DNA of 64,000 nucleotides. It comes from Mucilaginibacter ginkgonis. GTDB taxonomy: Bacteria; Bacteroidota; Bacteroidia; Sphingobacteriales; Sphingobacteriaceae. Shown here in pieces: positions 34,430-43,202 of this stretch. The translations under genes were made by a program, and so were the position numbers. The DNA lies in contig NZ_CP066775.1 of assembly GCF_009754905.2 (NCBI RefSeq), positions 2,852,001-2,916,000 on the forward strand, written 5' to 3'. Numbering within the stretch: position 1 is the first letter of the stretch; the number at the start of each line of letters is the position of its first letter. The notes beneath the pieces are model-generated. The model saw only the letters and a program-made list of their open reading frames with translations. It searched no databases and was not told the origin of the DNA.

Positions 34430-34678
34430 TTATTCGCCTTTTTCAACAACCTCGTGGTTAACTACCCTGTCATTACGGCGGCTCGCCACGTTAAAAGTTC
34501 CGCCCAGGAACAGTAAGATTATTCCGGTATATACAGGCCATTGAAATGATCTTGTTCCGCCTTTAGTAACAGTTACAGCTTTACTGTCTGTAGCAGATCC
34601 TTCTGTTTTATAAAAGAAACCTCCGGCTATGATGAGCACCAGGCCCACAACAATTAGCACTATACTTACTCGTCTCAT
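34430..34678 (-). CDS. Small two-helix membrane protein of unknown function
   Basis: From the ATG at 34678 the product is 82 residues. Two membrane helices are visible: VSIVLIVVGLVLIIAGGFF and WPVYTGIILLFLGGTFNVA, separated by a polar loop (YKTEGSATDSKAVTVTKGGTRSFQ). The C-terminus is charged (RRNDRVVNHEVVEKGE). The Gly/Ile-rich first helix preceded by MRR suggests an inner-membrane protein. No family is recognised. The start at 34705 would add nine residues of no clear value. Confidence 0.65.
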   Translation of the reverse strand: MRRVSIVLIVVGLVLIIAGGFFYKTEGSATDSKAVTVTKGGTRSFQWPVYTGIILLFLGGTFNVASRRNDRVVNHEVVEKGE

Positions 34679-34813
34679 AATAATCGGTTTATGAGTATAA
34701 CGCATTATCGCTCGCGCGGTTTTATAGTTTGTTAACTGCTTTTTTACATCGCAAATACAAATAAGGTCGTTGCCTTTAAATTTGATAGCTATTTTCGCTC
34801 AAAATAAATCAGC

Positions 34814-35275
34814 ATGTCATTACAGATTGGCCAGCCGGCCCCGCAGTTTACCTTAGTATCGTCAGAACTTAAAGAAGTTTCGTTAGCAGATTTTAAAGGC
34901 CATAAAGTGGTGATCCATTTCTTTCCGATGGCATTCACAGGTACATGCACAGAACAGTTGTGCACTATGCGCGATAATTTTGGTTATTATGAAGATTTGG
35001 ATGCGCAAGTCCTGGGGATTTCTGTCGATTCGCCGTTTACACTGGCTAAGTTTAAAGAAGAAAATGGTTACCAATTTCCATTACTTTCCGACTTTAATAA
35101 GACAGCATCTGCTAATTATGGCGCTTTATACGATGAATTTGTTTTTGGTTTAAAAGGTGTGTCTAAGCGCGCGGCATTTGTGATAGATGAAGATCAAACC
35201 ATTGTTTATGCCGAGGTTTTAGAATCTGCCGGCGATTTGCCAAACTTTAAAGCAATAGCCCTTGCGGTTAAGTAG
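34814..35275 (+). CDS. Peroxiredoxin (AhpE/BCP-like)
   Basis: A 153-residue thiol peroxidase that reduces hydrogen peroxide and organic hydroperoxides in the cytosol. The active site is P38-MAF-T42-GT-C45, with C45 the peroxidatic cysteine; C50 in EQLC may be the resolving cysteine, as in BCP-type enzymes. Other marks are VVIHFFPMAFTGTCTEQLCTMRD and GVSKRAAFVIDEDQTIVYAEV, the latter with the conserved Arg. Length and order fit a one-domain peroxiredoxin. It is a single gene, with a tRNA downstream. Confidence 0.92.
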   Translation: MSLQIGQPAPQFTLVSSELKEVSLADFKGHKVVIHFFPMAFTGTCTEQLCTMRDNFGYYEDLDAQVLGISVDSPFTLAKFKEENGYQFPLLSDFNKTASANYGALYDEFVFGLKGVSKRAAFVIDEDQTIVYAEVLESAGDLPNFKAIALAVK

Positions 35276-35310
35276 TTTGAAATATTTTATGCAAAAATAA
35301 AATTATATGC

Positions 35311-35318
35311 TATTTTTG
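35311..35318 (+). promoter_or_regulatory. -7 element before tRNA-Arg(ACG)
   Basis: TATTTTTG fits TAnnTTTG. It is also the right arm of an inverted repeat (TGCAAAAATA at 35290-35299 with TATTTTTGCA at 35311-35320). The tRNA begins 51 nt downstream. Confidence 0.4.
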
Positions 35319-35369
35319 CATTCCGTTTTAGAAATCGTTGTCTTTTAACGATTTTTTGAGCAAAGGATT

Positions 35370-35443
35370 GGACCTGTAGCTTAATTGGATAGAGCACCTG
35401 ACTACGGATCAGGAGGTTAGGGGTTCGACTCCCTTCAGGTCCA
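35370..35443 (+). tRNA. tRNA-Arg (anticodon ACG)
   Basis: GGACCTG pairs with CAGGTCC in the acceptor. The anticodon stem CCTGA/TCAGG encloses CTACGGA, giving ACG (inosine-modified in bacteria), which reads CGU, CGC and CGA. The T-arm has GGTTCGACT. Discriminator A; CCA not encoded. Length 74 nt. Confidence 0.96.
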
Positions 35444-35455
35444 CATTTAAAGATC

Positions 35456-35485
35456 AAGCCTTTCCGTTACTGCAGAAAGGCTTTT
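35456..35485 (+). terminator. Terminator after tRNA-Arg(ACG)
   Basis: AAGCCTTTC / GAAAGGCTT with a 10-nt loop and a short T-run, 12 nt after the tRNA. The adk ATG lies only 14 nt further, so adk may partly rely on readthrough. Confidence 0.7.
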
Positions 35486-35499
35486 TAAATTTAATAAGG

Positions 35500-36072
35500 A
35501 TGCTAAACATTGTATTGTTTGGCCCGCCGGGCGCCGGTAAGGGTACTCAATCTCACAACATTATAGATAAGTTTGGCTTGATTCACCTTTCAACCGGTGA
35601 TCTATTAAGGCATGAAATTGCCGCAGGGACCGAACTTGGCCTTGAAGCAAAAAAACTAATGGACCAGGGTTTATTGGTTCCCGATGAAGTTGTTATCGGC
35701 ATGATCAGTAATAAACTCGATGCTAATAAAGGCGCCAAAGGCTTTATTTTCGATGGCTTCCCGCGCACTGTTGCACAAGCCGAAGCACTTGACCGCTTGT
35801 TGAAAAGCAAGCATTCTAAGATCCATGGCATGATCGCGTTGGAAGTCAACGCCGAGGAATTAGAAAAACGCTTATTGCACCGTGGCAAAGACAGCGGCAG
35901 GCCTGATGACGCGAATCCCGAGATCATTCGCAAGCGTATACGCGAGTACAATAGCAAAACTGCAATTGTTGCAGACCATTACAAATCGCACGACAAGTAT
36001 CACCAGATAAATGGCATAGGCACCATAGAAGAGATTTTTGAGAACATTCAAAAAGTGATCAAAAGCTTCTAA
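35500..36072 (+). CDS. adk: Adenylate kinase
   Basis: A 190-residue enzyme that interconverts ATP plus AMP and two ADP in the cytosol. The P-loop is GPPGAGKGT at residues 8-16, followed by the NMP-binding region HLSTGDLLRHEI, and FDGFPRTVAQAEAL. The LID is short (HRGKDSGRPDDANPEIIRKRIREY), so this is the short-type kinase without a zinc-binding LID. An AAGG lies just before the ATG. It is followed by obgE after about 160 bases, an arrangement common in Bacteroidota. Confidence 0.97.
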   Translation: MLNIVLFGPPGAGKGTQSHNIIDKFGLIHLSTGDLLRHEIAAGTELGLEAKKLMDQGLLVPDEVVIGMISNKLDANKGAKGFIFDGFPRTVAQAEALDRLLKSKHSKIHGMIALEVNAEELEKRLLHRGKDSGRPDDANPEIIRKRIREYNSKTAIVADHYKSHDKYHQINGIGTIEEIFENIQKVIKSF

Positions 36073-36230
36073 AGCAATTTCGAAATTCGAATGTTCAATT
36101 TCGAATTTATTATAGTTGCAGATTAAATTGCATGTGTGGCTTAAGCTCAATTTAATTACATCTAATATATTCATCGGCTTCGATCAAGATTAAATTCAAA
36201 ATTGAAATTCCGAAATCCGATATAAAAACA
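36072..36230. repeat. AT-rich spacer with repeated ATTTCGAA motifs
   Basis: ATTTCGAA occurs twice near 36079 and 36099 with similar words (ATTCGAA, AATTTCGAAT), and AAATTCAAAATTGAAATTCC near 36191 is an approximate inverted copy. The spacer carries no ORF. Confidence 0.35.
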
Positions 36231-37235
36231 ATGTCTCAAGGTTCAAATTTTGTTGATTATGTAAAGATATGCTGCCGCTCTGGCCATGGCGGGGCAGGCT
36301 CTGCACATTTGCACCGCGACAAACACACAGCCAAGGGTGGCCCCGATGGCGGCGACGGCGGTCGCGGGGGACACGTTACCATTAAAGGCAACGCCCAGCT
36401 TTGGACACTTTTACACCTTAAATACCGTAAGCATGTGATAGCCGGTGACGGCGACCGTGGCGGCAGTGCCTTGCGCAGCGGCAAAACCGGCCGCGACGAA
36501 ATACTGGAAGTGCCGCTTGGCACTATCGCTAAAAATGCAGAGACCGGGGAAACCGTTTTTGAGATAACCGAAGATGGCGAGACCAAGATTCTTACTCCGG
36601 GAGGCCGCGGCGGTTTAGGTAACTGGCACTTTAAAAGCAGCACTATGCAAACGCCGCGCTTTGCCCAGCCCGGCGAAGACGGACAGGAAGTGTGGAACAT
36701 ACTTGAGTTGAAGTTATTGGCAGATGTTGGCCTGGTGGGCTTTCCTAATGCCGGGAAATCTACACTGTTATCCGTTGTATCAGCCGCTAAGCCTGAGATC
36801 GCCGACTATGCCTTTACTACCATTGTGCCCAACCTGGGGATAGTTGCTTATCGCGACAACCGATCCTTTGTAATGGCGGATATCCCGGGAATTATTGAAG
36901 GTGCCTCGCAAGGCAAAGGTTTGGGGTTCCGTTTCCTGAGACATATCGAGCGTAACTCAGTATTGTTATTCATGATTCCTGCCGATACCAATCGTACACT
37001 CAAGGAAGAGTACGCCATTTTGCTGAATGAGCTGGAGCAATACAACCCGGAGTTGATCCATAAGCCACGCGTATTGGCCATCACCAAGTCAGACTTATTG
37101 GACGATGAACTATTAGCCGAAATGAAACTGGAATTACCGCAAGATATTCCCTCAGTTTTCATATCATCCATCGCTCAAAAAGGTATCCCCGAATTGAAAG
37201 ATCTGCTGTGGAAAGAGATCAACGCGCCGGCGTGA
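36231..37235 (+). CDS. obgE: Obg family GTPase
   Basis: A 334-residue GTPase associated with the large ribosomal subunit and growth or stress control. The N-terminal Obg fold covers about 1-157, with the glycine-rich loops ([24 protein letters not shown]). The G domain starts with G1 GFPNAGKST at 170-178, then the Obg switch [14 protein letters not shown]3 [16 protein letters not shown], and G4 TKSDLLDD (N/TKxD). The C-terminal OCT domain of some Obg proteins is absent; the chain stops soon after [18 protein letters not shown] terminator follows. Confidence 0.96.
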   Translation: MSQGSNFVDYVKICCRSGHGGAGSAHLHRDKHTAKGGPDGGDGGRGGHVTIKGNAQLWTLLHLKYRKHVIAGDGDRGGSALRSGKTGRDEILEVPLGTIAKNAETGETVFEITEDGETKILTPGGRGGLGNWHFKSSTMQTPRFAQPGEDGQEVWNILELKLLADVGLVGFPNAGKSTLLSVVSAAKPEIADYAFTTIVPNLGIVAYRDNRSFVMADIPGIIEGASQGKGLGFRFLRHIERNSVLLFMIPADTNRTLKEEYAILLNELEQYNPELIHKPRVLAITKSDLLDDELLAEMKLELPQDIPSVFISSIAQKGIPELKDLLWKEINAPA

Positions 37236-37272
37236 CCCATCGATTCTTAAAAGGCACTTAGATATAACAGAG

Positions 37273-37297
37273 AAGCCGCTTGATGAGCGGCTTTTTT
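37273..37297 (+). terminator. Terminator after obgE
   Basis: AAGCCGCT / AGCGGCTT with loop TGATG and a T-run, between obgE and a convergent gene. Confidence 0.85.
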
Positions 37298-37321
37298 GTT
37301 TGTCAAATCATACGGCTTGTA

Positions 37322-38314
37322 TTAATACCTGTCAACGCTAAAGTCGGACATGCCGCCACTAATGTTTATATAGATGCGTTTTTTGGCGTTCGCAAAACCG
37401 GGCGTCTCGTAATGGTTGTCAGACGTTTTGGTAAAACCATTAAACTTATTGTCAGACAAGCCGGTGCTGCTGGTAATGCTGCAGGCTGCTCCGTTTGGTA
37501 CTGATATTTTTATGTCAGACACTCCGGAAGACACATTCACGTTAGTGTCAGATTCAACAGGGGTGCCGAATTTCACGGCAAAAGATGCTGCGCCGCCGCT
37601 AAGCCTGAAATTGCGGATCTTAAATTTAGTTAGATCAAAGTTAAGATCGGTAGCACCTGCTTTAAGGTTAACATCCCATAACGGGGCACTATTCAGTTTA
37701 AATATGGTTGTGTTGGCTTTATCGTTATCATCTCCCCAGTGGAAATTCTGGTGGTGGCTGTTTTTCATCCGGAAATTGACAACTGTTGAACTGTCTTCTT
37801 TACGAGTTTCCATCTCATAACGGTTAGCGTTGCCATTTACGTTGGCAGTAAACAGTTGAGATGTGGTATCTGATAACTGGAACCTGTTGCCGCCGCCGCT
37901 TATTTCTAACCTGGCAGATTTCGCATCAGCCGCAAATGGCACATGATAAAAACTACTACCCGACACCTGCACCAAACCTTTTGCATTGGTGGTGTCAGAA
38001 TCGTTATCGTCATCATCGTCCAGGTTATAATCTCGGCCAACATGAAATTCAGGGAAGAAGGAATAGTTGTCGCCAAAATGACCCAATAGAATAAGCGCGA
38101 TACCTGCAACTGTAACTGTAATTTTCAGTACAGATGCCCATACACTACGGTTGTTGGCAAAAATGAGGTTGATACCGCCTATCACTAAGAATATTGGCCA
38201 CAGGTGGATGATATTGCTCCAGCGAATTGCCGGCAAAAAGCCAAAGTTTTTTAACAGTAAGAATACGCCTATTACAAGCAGTATAAGTCCGGGGGTTAAT
38301 CTATCTTTTTTCAT
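37322..38314 (-). CDS. LiaF/LiaI-like membrane protein
   Basis: A 330-residue protein whose N-terminal part has several short hydrophobic helices: TPGLILLVIGVFLLLKNFGFLP, IIHLWPIFLVIGGINLIFA and ASVLKITVTVAGIALILLGHFG, followed by an Asp-rich linker (NLDDDDDNDSD) and a beta-rich C-terminal domain with repeated strands (ARLEISGGGNRFQLSD, NLKAGATDLNFDLTKFKIRN, NVNVSSGVSDIKISVPNG). This matches LiaF/LiaI-type and DUF5668 envelope-stress proteins. It overlaps the end of the PspC gene by ATGA, so the two are coupled and probably work together in sensing membrane stress. Confidence 0.82.
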   Translation of the reverse strand: MKKDRLTPGLILLVIGVFLLLKNFGFLPAIRWSNIIHLWPIFLVIGGINLIFANNRSVWASVLKITVTVAGIALILLGHFGDNYSFFPEFHVGRDYNLDDDDDNDSDTTNAKGLVQVSGSSFYHVPFAADAKSARLEISGGGNRFQLSDTTSQLFTANVNGNANRYEMETRKEDSSTVVNFRMKNSHHQNFHWGDDNDKANTTIFKLNSAPLWDVNLKAGATDLNFDLTKFKIRNFRLSGGAASFAVKFGTPVESDTNVNVSSGVSDIKISVPNGAACSITSSTGLSDNKFNGFTKTSDNHYETPGFANAKKRIYINISGGMSDFSVDRY

Positions 38315-38907
38315 GGTTTAGGTTCTGTAGGGTTTTCACTAACCGGGTTGGCATCGGCATTATTATCATCTTTTAACGGATCAGATGCGGGTGTCTCAGT
38401 CGCAGGCGGATGAGGTACCGGCTTCCATGGTTCAAAATGCGCTGGCTGCGGCTGGTTGCGGTGCGAGAAGATCAGCACCAAACCTACAACGACTAGTATA
38501 AGCGGCCACCAATCTTCAAAATCCCAATCAGGGATGATCTTAAACTGGTCGAGCAGAAAGCCTGCACCCAGCATGATCATGATCAATCCCCCAATAAGTG
38601 CGCCCGTGCTCGGGTTCTTTTTGTTACGGATAAATGGTGGCTGCTGATAAGCAGGCGCGTTATCCTGGAAACCGCTGCCGGTGTAAGGCGGAATAGGCGA
38701 ATCTGAATTTGGTATCCGCGCTAAACCCTTTTTAGGCAACACGATCCAAAGCACAATATAAATGAGCACGCCGCCCCCCTTAAGTAAAAGACACAGCAAA
38801 AATATCACCCTGATGATAGACACATCTATATCAAAGTATTCTGAAAGGCCGGCACAGACACCCGCTACCACCTTTCTGAATTCGTCGCGATAAAGTTTCT
38901 TTTCCAT
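38311..38907 (-). CDS. PspC-domain membrane protein
   Basis: A 198-residue protein starting at the ATG at 38907 (MEKKLYRDEFRKVVAGVCAGLSEYF); the longer reading from 38940 overlaps the SDR gene and lacks family similarity. The PspC domain is seen in KVVAGVCAGLSEYFDIDVSIIRVIFLLCLLLKGGGVLIYIVLWIVLPKK. A second hydrophobic segment pair follows (GALIGGLIMIMLGAGFLLDQF, WWPLILVVVGLVLIF). The C-terminal 40 residues are Pro-rich. PspC proteins take part in phage-shock/envelope stress responses. Coupled to the LiaF-like gene downstream. Confidence 0.88.
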   Translation of the reverse strand: MEKKLYRDEFRKVVAGVCAGLSEYFDIDVSIIRVIFLLCLLLKGGGVLIYIVLWIVLPKKGLARIPNSDSPIPPYTGSGFQDNAPAYQQPPFIRNKKNPSTGALIGGLIMIMLGAGFLLDQFKIIPDWDFEDWWPLILVVVGLVLIFSHRNQPQPAHFEPWKPVPHPPATETPASDPLKDDNNADANPVSENPTEPKP

Positions 38908-38926
38908 TGTTGTAAGTTTAAGTATT

Positions 38927-39631
38927 TTATTGTTGGCCAAAAAGCGGCGTTATGGTTATTTCGTCAACATTTGCGCCGGCACTCATGTTGTAAATCGTTG
39001 TAACCGCAGCCGCGATATCTTCGGGCAGTACAAATTTGCTTTTGTCTGTAGCCACGCTATCCCAAGATGAGGTTAGCGTAGATCCCGGTACTACCGCGGT
39101 CACTTTAACTCCATATTGCTGCATTTCGAGCCTCATTATATGACTAAGACTTAGTGTCGATGCTTTTGTTACAGTGTACATACCTGCATTGATAACAGGA
39201 TGTAATGCCGCTATAGATGAAATATTGAAAATATGCCGTAAACCCGATCCTTTCGCCTTTTTACCGAAGTAACGGTACAACTCATAAGCCGGGCGCAGGT
39301 TAGCGCTGATGAGTGTATCAAAAGCGTCTTCGCTGTCATCAAGAATAGAGGTCGGTATGAAAATGCCCAGGTTGTTAACCAGCACATTAATTTCGCCAAG
39401 GTGCTGCTCTGCATCTGCCGCGAATTTTAAAAGTTGGATCTTATTTGCAGCATCAGTCTGGGAAGTAAAAACCTTAATCCCGGGAGCAATTTCAATCAAT
39501 GCGGAGCGCGTTCTTTCCAAATCTTCACTATTGCGCGAACAAATTGCGAGGTTTAATCCTTGTTTAGCCAAAGCGAAAGCTATTGCCCTGCCAATACCTT
39601 TTGTGGCGCCTGTAATAACGGCGTTTTTCAT
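38927..39631 (-). CDS. Short-chain dehydrogenase/reductase
   Basis: A 234-residue Rossmann-fold NAD(P)-dependent oxidoreductase. The cofactor motif TGATKGIGRA is at residues 7-16, NNLG (usually NNAG) near 86-89, the catalytic serine at S138-S139 of NISSI, and the YxxxK pair Y152-K156 in MYTVTKAS. All catalytic residues are intact. Arg after the second strand (SRN) suggests NADP preference. The substrate is not known. It is the first gene of the minus-strand run leading to the PspC gene, 20 bases upstream of it. Confidence 0.9.
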   Translation of the reverse strand: MKNAVITGATKGIGRAIAFALAKQGLNLAICSRNSEDLERTRSALIEIAPGIKVFTSQTDAANKIQLLKFAADAEQHLGEINVLVNNLGIFIPTSILDDSEDAFDTLISANLRPAYELYRYFGKKAKGSGLRHIFNISSIAALHPVINAGMYTVTKASTLSLSHIMRLEMQQYGVKVTAVVPGSTLTSSWDSVATDKSKFVLPEDIAAAVTTIYNMSAGANVDEITITPLFGQQ

Positions 39632-39706
39632 GCTTTAAAAATAGTATAATTGTGTGTAGCCCTAACGGCTATTTAAATGTATTTTTAACATATATCGCCT
39701 ATAAAA

Positions 39707-40438
39707 ATGTTTACAGCCCTTGGAAAATATTTAATGCTGATGCGCCTCAGTTTCAGGCGTCCTGAAAAATTTAAGGTGTATTGGAGTGAAATTATGCGCG
39801 AGATGGTTTCAGTGGGCATAGGGTCGCTGGGAATTATCAGTATCATTTCAATATTTATCGGCGCAGCCACAACTATCCAGGTAGCATTTCAGTTAGCGAG
39901 TCCACTGGTATCCCCAAGTATTGCGGGTACTATTTCCCGCGACTCAAACATCCTGGAATTTAGCCCTACCATTTCTGCATTGGTGCTTGCCGGCCGTGTA
40001 GGTTCGAGCATGGCATCGCAGATTGGCACCATGCGTGTAACGGAGCAGATAGATGCGTTGGAAATTATGGGGGTAAATGCTCCTGGTTACCTTATATCGC
40101 CGAAGATCATTGCAGGTGTAACTATGTTTCCCATTCTGGTTATCGCGGCAATATGTTTAGGTATTACCGGCGGTTATATCGCCTGTCTGGTATCGGGCGA
40201 TATTTCACCAACAGACTATGTTACCGGTTTACGCGATGGGTTCAACGGTTTAACTATCCGTGTTGCCTTGGTTAAAGCTACTGTATTTGGTTTCTTGATA
40301 GCATCCATATGTTCCTATCAGGGCTTTTACACATCGGGCGGCGCGTTAGAGGTTGGCCAGTCTGCAACTAAGGGCGTTGTATACAGCTGCGTTATGGTTT
40401 TATTTGCCGACCTGGTGATAACCCGTGCCATGTTATGA
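39707..40438 (+). CDS. MlaE-family lipid ABC transporter permease
   Basis: A 243-residue inner-membrane permease. Hydrophobic helices and the MlaE signature are visible: MVSVGIGSLGIISIISIFIGAATTIQVAFQLA, the motif EFSPTISALVLAGRVGSSMASQIGTMRVTEQIDALEIMGVNAPGYLISPK, then ILVIAAICLGITGGYIA and LVKATVFGFLIASICSYQGFYTSGGALEVG. The family moves phospholipids between inner and outer membrane together with an MlaF ATPase and an MCE substrate-binding protein. It overlaps the ATPase gene by four bases. No MCE gene follows here, so MlaD must be encoded elsewhere. Confidence 0.92.
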   Translation: MFTALGKYLMLMRLSFRRPEKFKVYWSEIMREMVSVGIGSLGIISIISIFIGAATTIQVAFQLASPLVSPSIAGTISRDSNILEFSPTISALVLAGRVGSSMASQIGTMRVTEQIDALEIMGVNAPGYLISPKIIAGVTMFPILVIAAICLGITGGYIACLVSGDISPTDYVTGLRDGFNGLTIRVALVKATVFGFLIASICSYQGFYTSGGALEVGQSATKGVVYSCVMVLFADLVITRAML

Positions 40439-41187
40439 TCGAAATCACTGACATCTATAAAACCTTTGGTGAAAACGAAGTGCTTAAAGGCATATCAGCA
40501 ACATTTCATCCGGGGAAAAACAACCTCATTATTGGTGGCTCCGGATCTGGTAAAACAACCTTGTTGAAATGTATAGTGGGCCTGCATGAGCCTACAAAAG
40601 GCAAGGTGATCTTTGACAGCGAAAACTTTACCGATATGGATTTTGAGCAGCGCGTGCCGATTAGAAAGCAGATAGGCATGCTGTTCCAAAATTCGGCATT
40701 GTTTGATTCCATGACGGTTGAAGAGAACATCATGTTCCCGCTAAACCTGTTTACAGACATGTCGGCCAAAGAAAAGTTAGATCGTGCTAATTTTTGTCTT
40801 GAACGGGTAAACCTGAAGGAGAAAAACAAACTCTACCCGTCGGAACTTTCGGGTGGCATGAAAAAGCGTGTAGGTATTGCCCGTGCTATATCTATGGAAC
40901 CTAAATATCTATTTGTGGATGAACCCAATTCAGGCCTGGACCCGCAAACGTCAATCGTAATTGATGAGTTGATCAACGAGATCACCCGCGAATACAAGAT
41001 CACAACCGTAATGGTTACCCACGATATGAATTCTGTTATGGGCATTGGCGATCATATTATATTTCTGCATCAGGGAAAAAAATGGTGGGAAGGCACCAAT
41101 AAAGAAATCGCCCACACTGACAACCAGGAATTGAATGACTTTGTATTCGCCAGCAAGTTTACCCAGGCGGCGAAAGAGAAGCTATAA
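40435..41187 (+). CDS. MlaF-family ABC transporter ATP-binding protein
   Basis: A 250-residue ATPase partner of the preceding permease, with which it overlaps by ATGA. Walker A is GGSGSGKT at residues 34-41, Q-loop GMLFQNSALFDSMTV, signature ELSGGMKKRVGIARA near 138-150, Walker B YLFVDEPNSGLDP, and the H-loop in VTHDMNSV. MLFQNSALFDSMTVEENI and GGMKKRV are the features of Mla-type ATPases. All motifs are complete. Confidence 0.94.
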   Translation: MIEITDIYKTFGENEVLKGISATFHPGKNNLIIGGSGSGKTTLLKCIVGLHEPTKGKVIFDSENFTDMDFEQRVPIRKQIGMLFQNSALFDSMTVEENIMFPLNLFTDMSAKEKLDRANFCLERVNLKEKNKLYPSELSGGMKKRVGIARAISMEPKYLFVDEPNSGLDPQTSIVIDELINEITREYKITTVMVTHDMNSVMGIGDHIIFLHQGKKWWEGTNKEIAHTDNQELNDFVFASKFTQAAKEKL

Positions 41188-41294
41188 TTAGTTCATAGTT
41201 GATGGCTGTCTGTTGCCGGTATCATTGTTTTTAAGATGTTATCTTTGCAAGCAATTGGTTTTCTGACAACGGAAAACTTATAACTAAAAACTGA

Positions 41295-42179
41295 ATGATC
41301 GCGCTCCTCACCCCCCAACATTGGAAAGATTACGAACTAATTGACTGCGGGGACTTTGAAAAACTGGAGCGTTTCGGTGATGCGATTCTGATACGCCCTG
41401 AACCGCAGGCGGTTTGGGCAAAGGTATTGCCCGAAAAAGAATGGCAGCGACTGCATACCATAAAATTTAAGGGCCGTTCTGCAACCAGCGGCGAATGGAT
41501 CAAGAAAGACAAAAACGCTGCTGACCGCTGGCATATCGATTACAAGAATAACGACGTTGCCATTAAATTCCGCTTAGGGCTCACTTCGTTCAAGCACGTA
41601 GGCATCTTCCCTGAGCAGGCGGTAAACTGGGACTATATCTCTGAGCGTGTACGGTCGTTCAAAACAGAAAGTCCAAAAGTATTAAACTTATTTGCTTACA
41701 CAGGCGGCGCATCATTGATAGCACGGGCTGCCGGGGCAGACACAACTCACGTCGACTCTATCCGCCAGGTGGTTACCTGGGCAAACGAGAACCAGGACAT
41801 ATCCGGTCTGGATAACATTCGCTGGGTTGTAGAAGACGCTTTAAAGTTCGTAAAACGCGAACTAAAACGCGGTAAAAAGTATAACGGAATTATACTGGAT
41901 CCGCCCGCTTATGGCCACGGACCTAATGGCGAAAAATGGAAACTGGAAGATCACATCAGCGAAATGATGCAGGACGTAGTGCAGCTTTTAGACCCTGATG
42001 AACACTTCCTGATCTTGAATACCTACTCGCTGGGGTTTTCGTCTGTTATAGTTGAGAACCTCATTAAAAGCGCTTATCCGCAAGTGCAAAACCTGCAAAC
42101 GGGCGAACTATACCTGCAGGCCACGTCCGGAATAAAGCTGCCGTTAGGCGTGTTTGGGAAGTTTTATAAAAATCGATAA
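41295..42179 (+). CDS. Class I SAM-dependent methyltransferase (RlmI/RlmK-like)
   Basis: A 294-residue methyltransferase. The SAM-binding motif is VLNLFAYTGGASLIARAAGA near 133-152, followed by THVDSIRQVVTWANENQ, and the catalytic-type motif IILDPPAYGHGPNGEKW near 205-220. The DPPxY motif and the N-terminal beta region (KDYELIDCGDFEKLERFGDAILIRPEPQAVW) resemble 23S rRNA methyltransferases of the RlmI/RlmK group, though a PUA domain is not evident. An rRNA or tRNA base is the likely substrate. A TATCTTTG element near 41240 could be its promoter. Confidence 0.8.
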   Translation: MIALLTPQHWKDYELIDCGDFEKLERFGDAILIRPEPQAVWAKVLPEKEWQRLHTIKFKGRSATSGEWIKKDKNAADRWHIDYKNNDVAIKFRLGLTSFKHVGIFPEQAVNWDYISERVRSFKTESPKVLNLFAYTGGASLIARAAGADTTHVDSIRQVVTWANENQDISGLDNIRWVVEDALKFVKRELKRGKKYNGIILDPPAYGHGPNGEKWKLEDHISEMMQDVVQLLDPDEHFLILNTYSLGFSSVIVENLIKSAYPQVQNLQTGELYLQATSGIKLPLGVFGKFYKNR

Positions 42180-42233
42180 TTCTATCCCTGCCGATAGCTA
42201 TCAAGAGAGGAGCCAGACTAACGATTGTGGTCT

Positions 42234-42656
42234 TTACCGACCGTCGAAACTTACCATCCACTGAATGCCGAACTTATCTGTCAGCATGCCAAAGTATGAT
42301 CCCCAAAATTGAGTTGACATAGGCACAGTAACATTTGCACCATCTGATAAGGCATTAAATAATTGATCAGCCTCTTCTTTACTTTCTGTTCCGATGCTTA
42401 AATTGATATTGTTGCCCGGATTAAGTTTATGCCCCATGTTTTCCAGCGCGTCGGTACCCATTAAGATGTTACCATTTTTTAGGTCGAGCGAAATGTGCAT
42501 TAACTTATCTCTGTCTTCCGGTTTTACCCTGTTGGCTTCTGGCGTGTCTTTGTACGGAAGCGACATCACTATTGTACCGTTAAAAACAGCGCGGTAAAAA
42601 TCAAATGCTTCTTTGCTATTACCTGCAAAGTTGAGGTATGGATTAATTACTTTCAT
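42234..42656 (-). CDS. VOC family protein (PhnB-like)
   Basis: A 140-residue vicinal-oxygen-chelate domain of the PhnB/3-demethylubiquinone-methyltransferase-like type: NPYLNFAGNSKEAFDFYRAVFNG at the N-terminus and VPMSTQFWGSYFGMLTDKFGIQWMVSFD at the end. PhnB-like proteins mostly lack a complete metal site, and the role is unknown. It overlaps the SRPBCC gene upstream by 14 bases and ends a four-gene minus-strand cluster (VOC, DoxX, SRPBCC, VOC). Confidence 0.88.
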   Translation of the reverse strand: MKVINPYLNFAGNSKEAFDFYRAVFNGTIVMSLPYKDTPEANRVKPEDRDKLMHISLDLKNGNILMGTDALENMGHKLNPGNNINLSIGTESKEEADQLFNALSDGANVTVPMSTQFWGSYFGMLTDKFGIQWMVSFDGR

Positions 42657-43200
42657 TCGTCTGATTTTCTAAAACGTTTTTCAAATTATTAAGGCCAATT
42701 TGAAGATCGCCGCCCACCATCTTTTCCATATTTAAAAACAGCAGCATAAAATTCATAGGATATTTCATTTTGCTGTCGAAAGCCCACCGAACTAATGTTT
42801 GGTTAGGGTCGGTGCTTATGGTGCTCATTTGTGCGTTTGCAAAACCCTCAAACGGCTTTATGAAGTGGATGCGGGTATCTACCGTTTGATTTTCCGTAAG
42901 CCCTGTGATCTCCTGTTCGCCTTTGCCAACGTTTTTGTCTTTGCTATCCCACGCCGACCTGAAACCAATGGTACCGTCGGTGCCATAATAATCCTTTTGC
43001 ATGTTGGGGTCCATCATTACCCACTTGCTGTAATTATCCTGATTCTTGAGATATTTTACATAATCATAAACCGCAGTGACGTCTCTATTAATTGAAACTT
43101 CACGCTGCACGCTGTAATCGCATTTTACAAAAATGGCAATGATAAATACCAGAATTATCAATGCGGCAATGATGCCTAGTATGCCTAAAACTATGCTCAT
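42643..43200 (-). CDS. Membrane-anchored SRPBCC (START-like) protein
   Basis: A 185-residue protein with one N-terminal membrane helix (IVLGILGIIAALIILVFIIAIFV) followed by an SRPBCC fold: VQREVSINRDVTAVYDYVKYLKNQDNYSKWVMMDPNMQKDYYGTDGTIGFRSAWDSKDKNVGKGEQEI. The family binds hydrophobic ligands in a deep pocket. The helix suggests a membrane-tethered ligand-binding domain. It lies 2 bases after the DoxX gene and overlaps the PhnB-like gene. Confidence 0.85.
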   Translation of the reverse strand: MSIVLGILGIIAALIILVFIIAIFVKCDYSVQREVSINRDVTAVYDYVKYLKNQDNYSKWVMMDPNMQKDYYGTDGTIGFRSAWDSKDKNVGKGEQEITGLTENQTVDTRIHFIKPFEGFANAQMSTISTDPNQTLVRWAFDSKMKYPMNFMLLFLNMEKMVGGDLQIGLNNLKNVLENQTNESN

Positions 43201-43202
43201 TA

